Part shown: piece after piece, positions 21,622 to 29,422 of the stretch | How positions within the stretch are numbered: the stretch's first letter is position 1 | Layout: each line of letters opens with the position of its first letter | Assembly (NCBI GenBank): GCA_018304165.1 | Contig: JAGVWS010000032.1 | Coordinates: 1 to 44,586, forward strand | Length of the DNA: 44,586 bases | Direction: 5' to 3' | From: Candidatus Pacearchaeota archaeon | Lineage (GTDB): Archaea > Nanobdellota > Nanobdellia > Pacearchaeales > GW2011-AR1 | The notes under the pieces: model-generated | Told to the model about the DNA's origin: nothing | Databases searched by the model: none | Seen by the model: the letters and a program-made list of their open reading frames with translations, nothing else | Translations under genes and position numbers: made by a program

Positions 21622-24318
21622 TCAAATCTTTCTCTCAATCTCATTAATATATAGTTGATGCATCCTCTTCAAGAATGCCTGCTTGTCTTCTATTCGGATG
21701 AGGTCCGTGTGGCCCTGTAGCAGAAGATTCAGGGAAAAGGGGCTTGGAAGGGAAGTATCGTGGAGCTTTATCTTTAGCTTTCCGTCTTCAAGCCATTTAA
21801 GGACTCTTTCAGCATTTTCTATATCCATTAAATCTTCAAGGACTTCTCTCTTTGCTTCCTTCAGTATAGGGAAGTCTTCGCTGATTTTTTTTACAGCATG
21901 GATAAGGAAGTGGGATTTCATCTGTTGCTTTCCTACGCTCTTTCTTCTCCCCTTGTAGCTCCTTAGAATCATTAAAGAACGGGAGGCGCAGTGCCTGAAG
22001 CGTCTTGTGAGGATGTCTGTTCTTTCTATTGCTGCTTCAAGGAGCTTGCGGAGGCTGCCTGATTTTAGCTCTTTAATAGCTTTGTCAATGGGCAATAAGT
22101 CGCCGGCAATGTAAAAACCTCTGTCACTTATTCCGACTTCAATGTCTCTCTTGTGCGCAGCCATTCCGATAAGATAACCGAGGGCACGGGAGAGGGCGTC
22201 ATTAACCCTTCGCCCATACATGCTATTGAACAAAAGATAATTCTTTTGCTGCTGCAAGTCGTGGTAGCGCTCAATTAAAAGGAGCTTTGAGTTTGGAATA
22301 TCTGAAAAGTTAAATTGCTGGTAAAAATAATTGTAAATCTCTTCTGCAATGTTCTTCTCAATGTACAAATGCTCCGTTATGAATTTTATAATTTCATCCT
22401 TGCTCTCATCCCCGCTTTTTTTACTCTTGAATTTTTCATTCATAATTTCCCTGAATTTGTTTATTTCAAGGGCTGTTTCAAAGCTTAATGGCAACATCTC
22501 AGAAAACCATGAAGGAATTGTTGGAGAACGATGCTCTGCAGAATTAACATATAGGTTCATCCCCTTTGTGTAGCGGTAGATATATTTCTTTCCTCCAAGA
22601 ACGAATACGTCGTTTTTCTTCATTCTGCTTAGGAAGTTTTCATCAATAACTCCCAAGTGTTCTCCGGAAGGGGCGAGCTTAACTTCAACATAGGATTCTT
22701 CAGGAATTGTGCCTACATTTGTCATGAATATAACTCTCGCAAGCTTTCCGCTCTTTCCAATAGTTTTCTCTTCGACATCATACCAGATTTTTCTGTAGAC
22801 TCTGTTCTTCTCCAACTCCTCGCCATAATCGCCTGAAAGGTAGCTTATTATTGAGAAAAAATCCTCCCTGCTTAACTCAGAATAGCAATAGCTCTTTCTT
22901 ATTGTTTCAAGAAGATGATTAACTTTCCATATTCTGCTTATAGCCATTCCGTAAATCTGCTGTGCGAGGACATCAAGGGCGTTTTTTGGGAAGGTTACCT
23001 TGTCAATCCTGCCTTCAATCATTTCTTTTTGGATAACACTGCATTCCACTAAATCATCTCTGTCCAGTACAACAAAGCGCCCCTTTGCGGTGTCATGAAG
23101 CTTGTGGCCTGACCTTCCGAGGCGCTGCAAAGCGCGGGATGAAGCTTTTGGCGAGCCGAGCAGAATAACCAAATCAATGTATCCTATGTCAATTCCTAAT
23201 TCCAGACTGGTGCTGCAGACAACAACACGAAGCTTGCCATTCCGCAATTCTTCTTCTATTTTGAATCTGTGATCGCGGCTCAGGGAAGAATGATGAGCAG
23301 CTATGTTGTCATCACCATACTCTGTCGGGAATTTGTCTTTTAGGTAATTAACTATTCTTTCTGTCGCTGAGCGGGTGTTAGTAAAGATAAGAGTAGTATT
23401 ATGCTCTTTGATAAGCTGATGTATCAAGTGGTAGAGCTCTCTTTGAGGATTGTCATGCTCAATTAAATTCTTTACGGGGCTTAACACTTTGATGTCTATC
23501 TCTTTATTGAAAGGGACTTTTGCAACTTCAATCTCACGGTCGTCAGATATGCCCACGAGAAATTTTGCTACTTCATCAAGAGGCTCAATGGTGGCTGACA
23601 AGCCAATTTTGACGGGCCATATCTTAGAAATTTCATTAAGCCTCTCAAGACTCAGGCTTAAGTGGACTCCGCGCTTGTTAGCGAGGGCGTGAATTTCATC
23701 GACGATGCAGAATTCAGTGTACTGCATGAATTCTACGAGCTTCTTGGAAGTAAGGACAATAGCCAAACTTTCAGGGGTTGTTATGAGGATATGCGGGGCT
23801 TTCTTTGACATCTTTGCTCTCTCACTTTGAGAAGTGTCCCCTGTTCTCACGGAAACTTTTATTTCCTGAAGTTTTGTGCTGTGCCTTTCAGCGATGTTGT
23901 TGATTTCTGCGAGAGGCTCTACTAAATTCTTGTAGATGTCATTCGAAAGCGCCTTTAAGGGGCTTATATAAACAGCATAAACTTTGTTCTCAAGCTCGTT
24001 TTTTTCTGCGAGGATGACTAAGTAATTGATTATTGAGAGAAATGCTGTTAGGGTTTTAGTGCTTCCTGTTGGGGCTGAAATTAATATGTTCTTTCTGTCT
24101 CTTATGGCCGGAACGCCGTATCTTTGAGGAAGGGAGAAGTCTTTGAATTTTGAGAAGAACCATTCTTTGACAAGAGGATGAAGCTCCCGCTCAACTTCCT
24201 CCTTGCTGTGCTCTTTTGCGGGTTTTATGAGTGTCATGATTATGAAAACTATGAAAACGACGGGCAGGATACTACCTGCTAAGATATATTTAAGGCCTTC
24301 GGAAATGTGGATTATCAT
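21622..24318 (-). CDS. lhr: Lhr-type superfamily 2 helicase
   Basis: ATP-dependent 3'-5' helicase acting on DNA/RNA repair intermediates. Motifs in order: Q-like LPQRYGVPAI, Walker A ISAPTGSTKT, Ia VYISPLKAL, Ib TTPESLAI, Walker B VDEIHALANKRGVHL, III LSATIEPL, IV TLIFTNTRSATER, V STSLELGIDIGYIDLV, VI QRLGRSGH, then the winged-helix and Lhr-core C-terminal domain. The full frame begins with a hydrophobic stretch (SILPVVFIVFIIM) unusual for Lhr. Homologues normally begin near LHPLVKEWFF, and Met28 (ATG at 24235-24237) would give that start, so the first 27 residues may be untranslated. The phosphoesterase partner gene is next downstream. Confidence 0.93.
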   Translation of the reverse strand: MIIHISEGLKYILAGSILPVVFIVFIIMTLIKPAKEHSKEEVERELHPLVKEWFFSKFKDFSLPQRYGVPAIRDRKNILISAPTGSTKTLTAFLSIINYLVILAEKNELENKVYAVYISPLKALSNDIYKNLVEPLAEINNIAERHSTKLQEIKVSVRTGDTSQSERAKMSKKAPHILITTPESLAIVLTSKKLVEFMQYTEFCIVDEIHALANKRGVHLSLSLERLNEISKIWPVKIGLSATIEPLDEVAKFLVGISDDREIEVAKVPFNKEIDIKVLSPVKNLIEHDNPQRELYHLIHQLIKEHNTTLIFTNTRSATERIVNYLKDKFPTEYGDDNIAAHHSSLSRDHRFKIEEELRNGKLRVVVCSTSLELGIDIGYIDLVILLGSPKASSRALQRLGRSGHKLHDTAKGRFVVLDRDDLVECSVIQKEMIEGRIDKVTFPKNALDVLAQQIYGMAISRIWKVNHLLETIRKSYCYSELSREDFFSIISYLSGDYGEELEKNRVYRKIWYDVEEKTIGKSGKLARVIFMTNVGTIPEESYVEVKLAPSGEHLGVIDENFLSRMKKNDVFVLGGKKYIYRYTKGMNLYVNSAEHRSPTIPSWFSEMLPLSFETALEINKFREIMNEKFKSKKSGDESKDEIIKFITEHLYIEKNIAEEIYNYFYQQFNFSDIPNSKLLLIERYHDLQQQKNYLLFNSMYGRRVNDALSRALGYLIGMAAHKRDIEVGISDRGFYIAGDLLPIDKAIKELKSGSLRKLLEAAIERTDILTRRFRHCASRSLMILRSYKGRRKSVGKQQMKSHFLIHAVKKISEDFPILKEAKREVLEDLMDIENAERVLKWLEDGKLKIKLHDTSLPSPFSLNLLLQGHTDLIRIEDKQAFLKRMHQLYINEIERKI

Positions 24319-24330
24319 TTCCGACAGTGC

Positions 24331-24375
24331 TCAAGATTAAACATCTTGACATTATTAAAGAAGATAAATATCTTT
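24331..24375. repeat. Hairpin pair upstream of lhr
   Basis: TCAAGAT/ATCTTGA (24331-24349) is followed by AAAGA/TCTTT (24357-24375). The 13-mer agtgctcaagatt at 24326-24338 is the reverse complement of 12163-12175 in the tRNA-Lys hairpin array, and both continue with ATTATTAA(A)GAA-like sequence, so the two loci share a related small element. Confidence 0.55.
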
Positions 24376-24422
24376 CCAGGAATTAATCGTAGGGCTTCAC
24401 TTCCTGTTTCGTGTCTGCTGCC

Positions 24423-24944
24423 TTATAGCTTACAAAACGGGCCATATAATGTCATTTTTACAACTTCTTCAGTTGATATATGGATAACTGCACAGGTTAG
24501 GTTACAAGAAGATGCAGTTAGACAGATAGAGAACTGCAAAAAGCATGTCATATAAGCAACGCAGTTGTCTATAACTCTTACTTTGTCTTGGAGCTTTATT
24601 CTTTTGTCATTACTCCATATCGGGCAGCCGAATTTCATGGCAAGAGCAAAGTATTCTGAATCATTCTCATCTGGAGAAGCTACAAGAGCCTCTTTCATGA
24701 AGTTTTTAAAGTTTTCAAAATAAAATAGACTTATTCTAGTTGAAATTATGTTTAAGAAATTGTTAAAATCTTCATCAGATAATCCAGATTTCTCAGATAT
24801 TTCTTTTTTGTGCCTATGAATTTCTTCAAATATATAATTTGGAGCTAATAATTCTAACTTATCATTAAATATTAATTCGCAAGTCTTACCTATAGGCCTA
24901 ATAAGGGCAGACATCAAAATATTAGCATCAATTACTATCTTCAT
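24423..24944 (-). CDS. PIN-domain toxin (VapC-like), C terminus replaced by an inserted element
   Basis: Ribonuclease toxin of the PIN fold: VIDANILMSALI (first Asp near residue 5), a Glu in IFEEIHRHKKEI, the acidic cluster SPDENDSEYFALA (near 90), and WSNDKRIK. The first ~122 residues form a full PIN domain. From VIDNC onwards (plus-strand positions below 24578) the sequence comes from a 108-bp repeat element whose other copy is at 33831. The last ~50 residues are Cys-rich and unlike PIN proteins. The stop therefore lies in or beyond the insert. The start overlaps the antitoxin gene by 17 bp. Catalytic residues precede the insertion, so activity might persist. Confidence 0.8.
   Translation of the reverse strand: MKIVIDANILMSALIRPIGKTCELIFNDKLELLAPNYIFEEIHRHKKEISEKSGLSDEDFNNFLNIISTRISLFYFENFKNFMKEALVASPDENDSEYFALAMKFGCPIWSNDKRIKLQDKVRVIDNCVAYMTCFLQFSICLTASSCNLTCAVIHISTEEVVKMTLYGPFCKL
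24471..24578. mobile_element. 108-bp MITE-like element, copy 1
   Basis: Matches 33831-33938 in inverted orientation with about four differences in 108 positions. The ends are imperfect inverted repeats (TATGGATAACTGC against TATAGACAACTGC, 11 of 13), and inside there are alternating AACTGCA and TGCAGTT motifs (24486, 24513, 24532, 24561) that can pair as hairpins. It lies inside the 3' part of the PIN toxin gene. There is no coding capacity for a transposase, so mobilisation in trans is inferred. Confidence 0.8.
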
Positions 24945-25164
24945 TTTTATAATATCTGTTATGAATTGCTTTGTTGATTTTTCTGCCCATTTCTAGAGCG
25001 TCTTTCTCAGTGAATCTTGATTTGGAAATTATCTTATTCAGAATCTTCATCTGCTCAACTTTGATCTTTATTGCTGCTCTGGCTACTTCAGACCAGTTAA
25101 TATCTCTTATCTGGTCCATATCCTTCTTTAGTTCATCATTTACGGATAGAGTTATTGTAGGCAT
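24928..25164 (-). CDS. VapB-like antitoxin
   Basis: 78 residues. N terminus TITLSVNDELKKDMDQI is the beta-strand and first helix of a ribbon-helix-helix DNA-binding domain, and NWSEVARAAIKIKVEQMKIL is its second helix. The C-terminal part (SRFTEKDALEMGRKINKAI) is the usual toxin-binding helix in archaeal VapB-type antitoxins. It overlaps the PIN toxin downstream by 17 bp. A 9-bp near-perfect inverted repeat (25186-25211) upstream is the likely operator. Confidence 0.8.
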   Translation of the reverse strand: MPTITLSVNDELKKDMDQIRDINWSEVARAAIKIKVEQMKILNKIISKSRFTEKDALEMGRKINKAIHNRYYKNEDSN

Positions 25165-25185
25165 CTTATGTTTTATTTAATATAT

Positions 25186-25211
25186 TTAATACACTTAATA
25201 ATGTGCATTAA
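25186..25211. promoter_or_regulatory. Candidate VapB operator
   Basis: ttaatacac (25186-25194) and gtgcattaa (25203-25211) form 9-bp arms with one mismatch and an 8-bp spacer, 22 bp upstream of the antitoxin start and flanked by A/T-rich TATA-like sequences. Confidence 0.5.
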
Positions 25212-25300
25212 CTATTTAAATCTTTCTCTCTTCATTATATGCTAAAGAACATAGCATTAACTGAATAAATCTTTAAATACGCCTCTTTCCTCGGATAATC

Positions 25301-26227
25301 ATGACTCGGGAAAGAGGTGAGGCGAGGTTGTCTTTCCATGAACAAATCTCTTCTAACAAGAGAAAGTCCTTAGTCTTAGTGGCAAGTATCCTCTTAGTAT
25401 TGATTCTAATAGGGTATGTAATCTCCTTCGCTTTCGATCCCGGGTTCTTTTTTGTGATAATGGTTTTATCAATAATAATTTCAATAAGCTATACTATATT
25501 CGGATATTATAATTCTGACAGGATTGCCATTGCTTCTGCGGGAGCGTGGCTTGCTGATGCTACTCATTACAGAGAGTATCACAATATTATTGAGGGGCTT
25601 TGTCTGGCGAGCGGGCTTCCAAAGCCGAAGCTCTATGTCATGCATGGAAGTCAGATAAATGCTTTCGCCACTGGAAGAGACTGGAATCATGCAGCGGTGT
25701 GTGTTACAGAAGGAGCATTGCAAAAGCTTAGCAAGCATGAGTTAGAGGGAGTTTTAGCACATGAATTATCGCATGTAGCTAATTATGATGTTAGATTCAT
25801 GACTCTGTCAGCAATACTTATAGGGATGATAGCAATAATCTCTGAGATGTTCTTGAGGAGTCTGTGGTTTGGGGGTGGTGGAGGAAGAGGAGGGGGAAGG
25901 GATGACAGCAGGAGCGGAGCGATATTGATGCTCATCGGAATTGTTCTTGCTATTCTTGCGCCAATAGCTGCTAATCTTGTAGGTCTGGCAATTTCAAGAA
26001 AACGCGAGTATACAGCGGACGCGAGCGGGGTGAAGTTTGTACGCTCGCCTACCGGACTTCGCAATGCATTAATAAAAATAAAGAACGAAGGCGAAGGAAA
26101 CAAGCTCAAGGTAAGCAAGGCAATTGCTCCTTTGTTCATGAGCGACCCGTTAAAGAAAAGAGTATCTGGATTATTCCAGACGCATCCGCCTTTGGAAAAA
26201 CGCATTGCAATACTGGAGAGGATGTGA
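25301..26227 (+). CDS. htpX: HtpX-like M48 membrane zinc protease
   Basis: Integral membrane metalloprotease for quality control of membrane proteins. Two N-terminal transmembrane helices (about residues 23-45 and 48-68), then FATGRDWNHAAVCVTEGAL, the zinc motif His154-Glu155-x2-His158 in VLAHELSHVANYD, two further hydrophobic segments around a glycine-rich loop (WFGGGGGRGGGRDDSRSG), and the third ligand Glu236 in KREYTADASG. The length (308) is normal. A TATA box (tttaaatacg) about 27 bp before the ATG suggests a leaderless message. The next gene starts within its last codons. LemA, a frequent partner, is at 19056. Confidence 0.95.
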   Translation: MTRERGEARLSFHEQISSNKRKSLVLVASILLVLILIGYVISFAFDPGFFFVIMVLSIIISISYTIFGYYNSDRIAIASAGAWLADATHYREYHNIIEGLCLASGLPKPKLYVMHGSQINAFATGRDWNHAAVCVTEGALQKLSKHELEGVLAHELSHVANYDVRFMTLSAILIGMIAIISEMFLRSLWFGGGGGRGGGRDDSRSGAILMLIGIVLAILAPIAANLVGLAISRKREYTADASGVKFVRSPTGLRNALIKIKNEGEGNKLKVSKAIAPLFMSDPLKKRVSGLFQTHPPLEKRIAILERM

Positions 26228-26685
26228 AAGTTGAGGGTGTTGAGATGGATCATGTTGCAATAATGAAGAAATCGTGGATGCTTCTTGAAAAGATAATTTC
26301 TGGAGAGAAGAAGATTGAGTCAAGATGGTATTCTAATAAGTCAAGCCCGTGGAATAAAATAAAACCTGATGATAATATCTACTTCAAGAATTCCGGAGAA
26401 CCAATAACTGTAATGGCAAAGGTTGAGAGAGTCATGCAGTTTGATGCTCTTAATCATAACAAAGTCAGGAAGATAATTAGTGAATATGGCGAATGGGATG
26501 GCATCGGAATTAATGATAGAGATAAATTTTTTGAACTATTTAAAGACAAAGAATATTGTATCTTGATATTCCTAAAAAATCCCAAGAGGATTGAGCCTTT
26601 CAGTATTAGCAAAAAAGGATTTGGAAGCATGACGGCGTGGATGACGTTGCCACAAGGAATAGAAGGCGTGAGAAGAGCGGCTTGA
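26224..26685 (+). CDS. ASCH-domain protein
   Basis: PUA-like ASCH fold inferred from HVAIMKKSWMLLEKIISGEKKIESRWYSN (given in part: the [KR]-x-ES/R-W core), a following NIYFKNSGEPITVMAKVERV beta strand, and WDGIGINDRDKFFE. ASCH proteins bind RNA or modified nucleosides; the substrate here is unknown. The frame starts at a GTG at 26224 that overlaps the htpX stop (translational coupling); ATG at 26245 (MDHVAIM) is an alternative that matches the domain start better. It is probably co-transcribed with htpX. Confidence 0.75.
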   Translation: MKVEGVEMDHVAIMKKSWMLLEKIISGEKKIESRWYSNKSSPWNKIKPDDNIYFKNSGEPITVMAKVERVMQFDALNHNKVRKIISEYGEWDGIGINDRDKFFELFKDKEYCILIFLKNPKRIEPFSISKKGFGSMTAWMTLPQGIEGVRRAA

Positions 26686-26720
26686 AAAGGTTTATATAGT
26701 AATTAATTAGTAATAATATT

Positions 26721-27299
26721 ATGGTTAAAGTTAGAGGGTTTTTAGATATTAGAGAAGAATACTTTGAAAGAAAGGAGGAAGGAGAAGCACAGCTAACTTA
26801 TTTTTTATGCGGCTTGGCATCTGAAGACCCAGAATCTTTGTTAAGACTTCACGAGATAGTTACCTCTCATCCAGATTTGCCTCAGAGTTTGGACTTAAGA
26901 CCTGGAATACACTACGTCAATGCAATGAAGGATGATAAGACGTGCAATAACGCTGTTTATTTTGTAGCTCAGGATTTAGCAAGGCTGGGCTTTGACAGGC
27001 CGCTGAATGATTTAGAAAAATTAGGAATAACGCAGCCTGTCGGCAAGGGCATTGAAATAAGAGTCATTGGTGATATTAGGGGGTTGTCGACACAACAATC
27101 AATTCAGATTATAAGTGATTTTGGAAATCAAAGAGAGTTGGCTGGTATTCCTGGGAAGAGAGATTTAAGAAGAGAGGAAAAAGAAAGAAGAGAATCTCTT
27201 GCAGCAATGTTCTTTGCTGATAAACCTTACTGCATTGAAAGATCTTTTTTTAATGGAGAAGAATGGTTAGATCACATAGTGAGCGCATTAGAAAGCTAA
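26721..27299 (+). CDS. Hypothetical protein, 192 aa
   Basis: Not recognised. Soluble, mixed alpha/beta, with acidic and basic clusters (REEYFERKEEGEAQLTYF; GKRDLRREEKERRESLAAMF) and a beta-like IEIRVIGDIRGLST. No signal peptide or metal motif. The ATG at 26721 is about 26 bp from a TATA box (tttatatag, 26691-26700), indicating its own leaderless promoter. It converges with the SIMPL gene at 27333. Confidence 0.6.
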   Translation: MVKVRGFLDIREEYFERKEEGEAQLTYFLCGLASEDPESLLRLHEIVTSHPDLPQSLDLRPGIHYVNAMKDDKTCNNAVYFVAQDLARLGFDRPLNDLEKLGITQPVGKGIEIRVIGDIRGLSTQQSIQIISDFGNQRELAGIPGKRDLRREEKERRESLAAMFFADKPYCIERSFFNGEEWLDHIVSALES

Positions 27300-27332
27300 A
27301 ACAAAAAACTAAAAATAAATAAAAAACAAAAA

Positions 27333-28088
27333 TTATTTTATCTTAAAGGTCACGCTCACCATCGCAGTTACCTCTCTCTCGCTAGGGTTGATGCTTGTGC
27401 TGCCCGCAGCTTCCTTTGCAGCTGCTACATTTTCATCGTAGGCAATTCCTGTGCTGGCTGTATAAATCGGCCATGGGTAGTAATTGAATTCAGATACTGA
27501 CACTGAAACTAACCCTCCGACTTTCTTGCCTAATCCGCGGGCAACCGCCTCTGCTTTGGTTCTCGCGTCTTGGGTTGCCTTTTCAAGCGCCTGCACTTTG
27601 TAAGAGTTTTCAGCGTCCTTACTCAACTCAAAGTTTATGTAACTTATCAAAGCTCCTGCTTCAACTCCTGCGTCAATTGCTTTCCCGACTTCTTCAGCTT
27701 TGTCTGAATTAAGTTCAATCTTTAAATTGTGCTGGACAATGTAGCCCTTTATCTTATTGCTTCCATCGTACCTGTAGTCATATTCAGGGTAGATGTTGAA
27801 GCTCTCCGTCTTCAAGTCACTCCTGTCAAATCCTGCTATTGCAAGCTTTGCTATCAGATTTTCAAAGATTACGGAGTTGTTGCTCTTCGCAGCTTCTGCC
27901 GTCTTTGCTGAAGTCTGAATGCTGAACCCGACGCTTGTTGTGTCAGGAAGGACTTTTAAAACTGAAGAGCCCTGCACGGCCATTGTATTCGAGGGGCTGA
28001 CTACAGAGTCAAAGGCAATGAATCCCAGAATACCGAGAATAAGGACAGTCGCTGCAATAATCAGGGTTATTTTAACTGATTTTTCCAT
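27333..28088 (-). CDS. SIMPL-domain (DUF541) extracytoplasmic protein
   Basis: N-terminal membrane anchor (about residues 5-28: ITLIIAATVLILGILGFIAF), then the SIMPL domain: VQGSSVLKVLPDTTSVGFSI, ESFNIYPEYDYRYDGSNKI, YIVQHNLKIELNSDKAEEVG, IDAGVEAGALISYINFELS, and ARTKAEAVARGLGKKVGGLVSVS, the usual order of family motifs, closing with VTAMVSVTFKIK. The family is periplasmic or surface exposed, with an uncertain role linked to envelope stress. It is the last gene of a minus-strand cluster that begins with the membrane-tethered regulator at 29423. Confidence 0.9.
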   Translation of the reverse strand: MEKSVKITLIIAATVLILGILGFIAFDSVVSPSNTMAVQGSSVLKVLPDTTSVGFSIQTSAKTAEAAKSNNSVIFENLIAKLAIAGFDRSDLKTESFNIYPEYDYRYDGSNKIKGYIVQHNLKIELNSDKAEEVGKAIDAGVEAGALISYINFELSKDAENSYKVQALEKATQDARTKAEAVARGLGKKVGGLVSVSVSEFNYYPWPIYTASTGIAYDENVAAAKEAAGSTSINPSEREVTAMVSVTFKIK

Positions 28089-28103
28089 ATTTGCTTTTTC
28101 TTT

Positions 28104-28883
28104 TTACCTCCATATAATTTTTGATTTATTCTTTGAGAAGAAAATAATAGCTGTGACTAATAACAGGAAAATTAAACCAACAAAGAACACTTTTGAGTTA
28201 TTAGGGGATGAAGTTGTTTGATTATTATCAAGATTGCCGTAAACCACGCAAGCTAATTCCTCGCTGAGCAATTTTTCTCCAGTTTCTAAACTATAAGTTT
28301 CTATCAAACACTTATTATCCTTCTCGCTAATGGTTTTAGGTACATCAAAAACCAGCTTGGCATAAGAAGGCTTGTTTTGCGAGCCTTCAACATAGATCCA
28401 GGTATTATCATTATACCACGGGCTTGTTAATTCCTGATAAGCCAAGCCAAGGTTTTCAGCTTTTTCTTTAGTGATAACACTTTCAATATCAAAAATTGGC
28501 CATATTCTATCCTTCATCATCTGGAGGATTTGTTCATCGTTTGCCTCTAGTGTATCAAAGCTTAGGTGCCCATTATAAACAGCCCAGTCAATTTGATATA
28601 AGTAATGGATTTTCGCCAGTCCTTCACGGCGGTCAATTGCAAAGCCATCAACCATCTTGCCATCAACAACAGCAATAATTTTTAATCTATCATTAAGAGC
28701 ATCGTCGCTAACGTCATATTTCTCCTTTATTGCCTGCTTAAATAAATTAACATAGTGAATGCTCCAATCATAGCTCGGAGCAAAATCTGGCTCTTTATCA
28801 ACTCCGCTAAAAGCCTGAATTTGTACAATTAAAGAACTAATCAATAATGCCGCTAATAAAATTGAGGTTGTTGTTTTATCCAT
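28104..28883 (-). CDS. Secreted, C-terminally anchored membrane protein
   Basis: Not recognised as a family. N-terminal signal peptide (TSILLAALLISSLIVQIQA), an extracytoplasmic domain of about 190 residues with Trp- and Tyr-rich beta-like segments and two cysteines (KCLIETY and LACVVYG), then a transmembrane helix (VFFVGLIFLLLVTAIIFF) and a short basic tail, giving type I topology. It has a Gln/Asn/Thr linker (NLDNNQTTSSPNNS) before the anchor. It is followed by the SIMPL gene 15 bp downstream and preceded 10 bp upstream by another anchored protein, so all are likely in one operon. Confidence 0.75.
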   Translation of the reverse strand: MDKTTTSILLAALLISSLIVQIQAFSGVDKEPDFAPSYDWSIHYVNLFKQAIKEKYDVSDDALNDRLKIIAVVDGKMVDGFAIDRREGLAKIHYLYQIDWAVYNGHLSFDTLEANDEQILQMMKDRIWPIFDIESVITKEKAENLGLAYQELTSPWYNDNTWIYVEGSQNKPSYAKLVFDVPKTISEKDNKCLIETYSLETGEKLLSEELACVVYGNLDNNQTTSSPNNSKVFFVGLIFLLLVTAIIFFSKNKSKIIWR

Positions 28884-28893
28884 CTTACTCCCA

Positions 28894-29421
28894 TTAATTT
28901 ATTGTAATGCTTCCTTCAATAGTTTGATATTTGAGCGAGTTGGCTTCATTTATTTTAATGTAAAATTTATAAGCACCTGGGGTTACATTTGAAGTCTTTG
29001 CTCTGACTCCAAGCCTTACTTGAATAGTTTCTCCAGACCCGAGGAATTTTGTAATAATCTGGCTGGAAACAACAGCTACACGAGGCAGGCCGTCATCTGG
29101 AAAATCATAGTAAAATTCGCCGTTGAGATAGCTGTTATCTTCAAAGTAAATCTTGTATTCATAATTATCTGTTGATTTGCTGTGATAATCAATTATTGTC
29201 AGGTTGTAAATGGCTTCTTCTCCAAGATTAATTGTTGATGAAGGATTTTCCAATTTAGCTGAGAACTTCTGCTCTGGAAGAATTATGTCTATGACTTTCT
29301 TTGAAGGGAAGGGAACTGCATTTAAGGGAATTGAGCTGTAATTAATGTAAATCAGGAAAGAAGTGGCTATCAGAAGCAATACTCCCACGATTATCAATGC
29401 AATTAATATTGGTTTTTTCAT
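28894..29421 (-). CDS. Membrane-anchored beta-domain protein
   Basis: One N-terminal transmembrane helix (ILIALIIVGVLLLIATSFLIYI, in part) followed by an extracytoplasmic domain of about 140 residues. The pattern of INLGEEAIYNLTIIDYHSK, SGETIQVRLGVRAK, and NVTPGAYKFYIKI looks like a CARDB/NEW3-type immunoglobulin-like sandwich, as found in archaeal surface proteins. The product overlaps no cytoplasmic domain. It starts 1 bp after the stop of the upstream regulator gene, so coupling is tight. Substrate or partner is unknown; the neighbouring anchored proteins are candidates. Confidence 0.75.
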   Translation of the reverse strand: MKKPILIALIIVGVLLLIATSFLIYINYSSIPLNAVPFPSKKVIDIILPEQKFSAKLENPSSTINLGEEAIYNLTIIDYHSKSTDNYEYKIYFEDNSYLNGEFYYDFPDDGLPRVAVVSSQIITKFLGSGETIQVRLGVRAKTSNVTPGAYKFYIKINEANSLKYQTIEGSITIN

Positions 29422-29422
29422 T

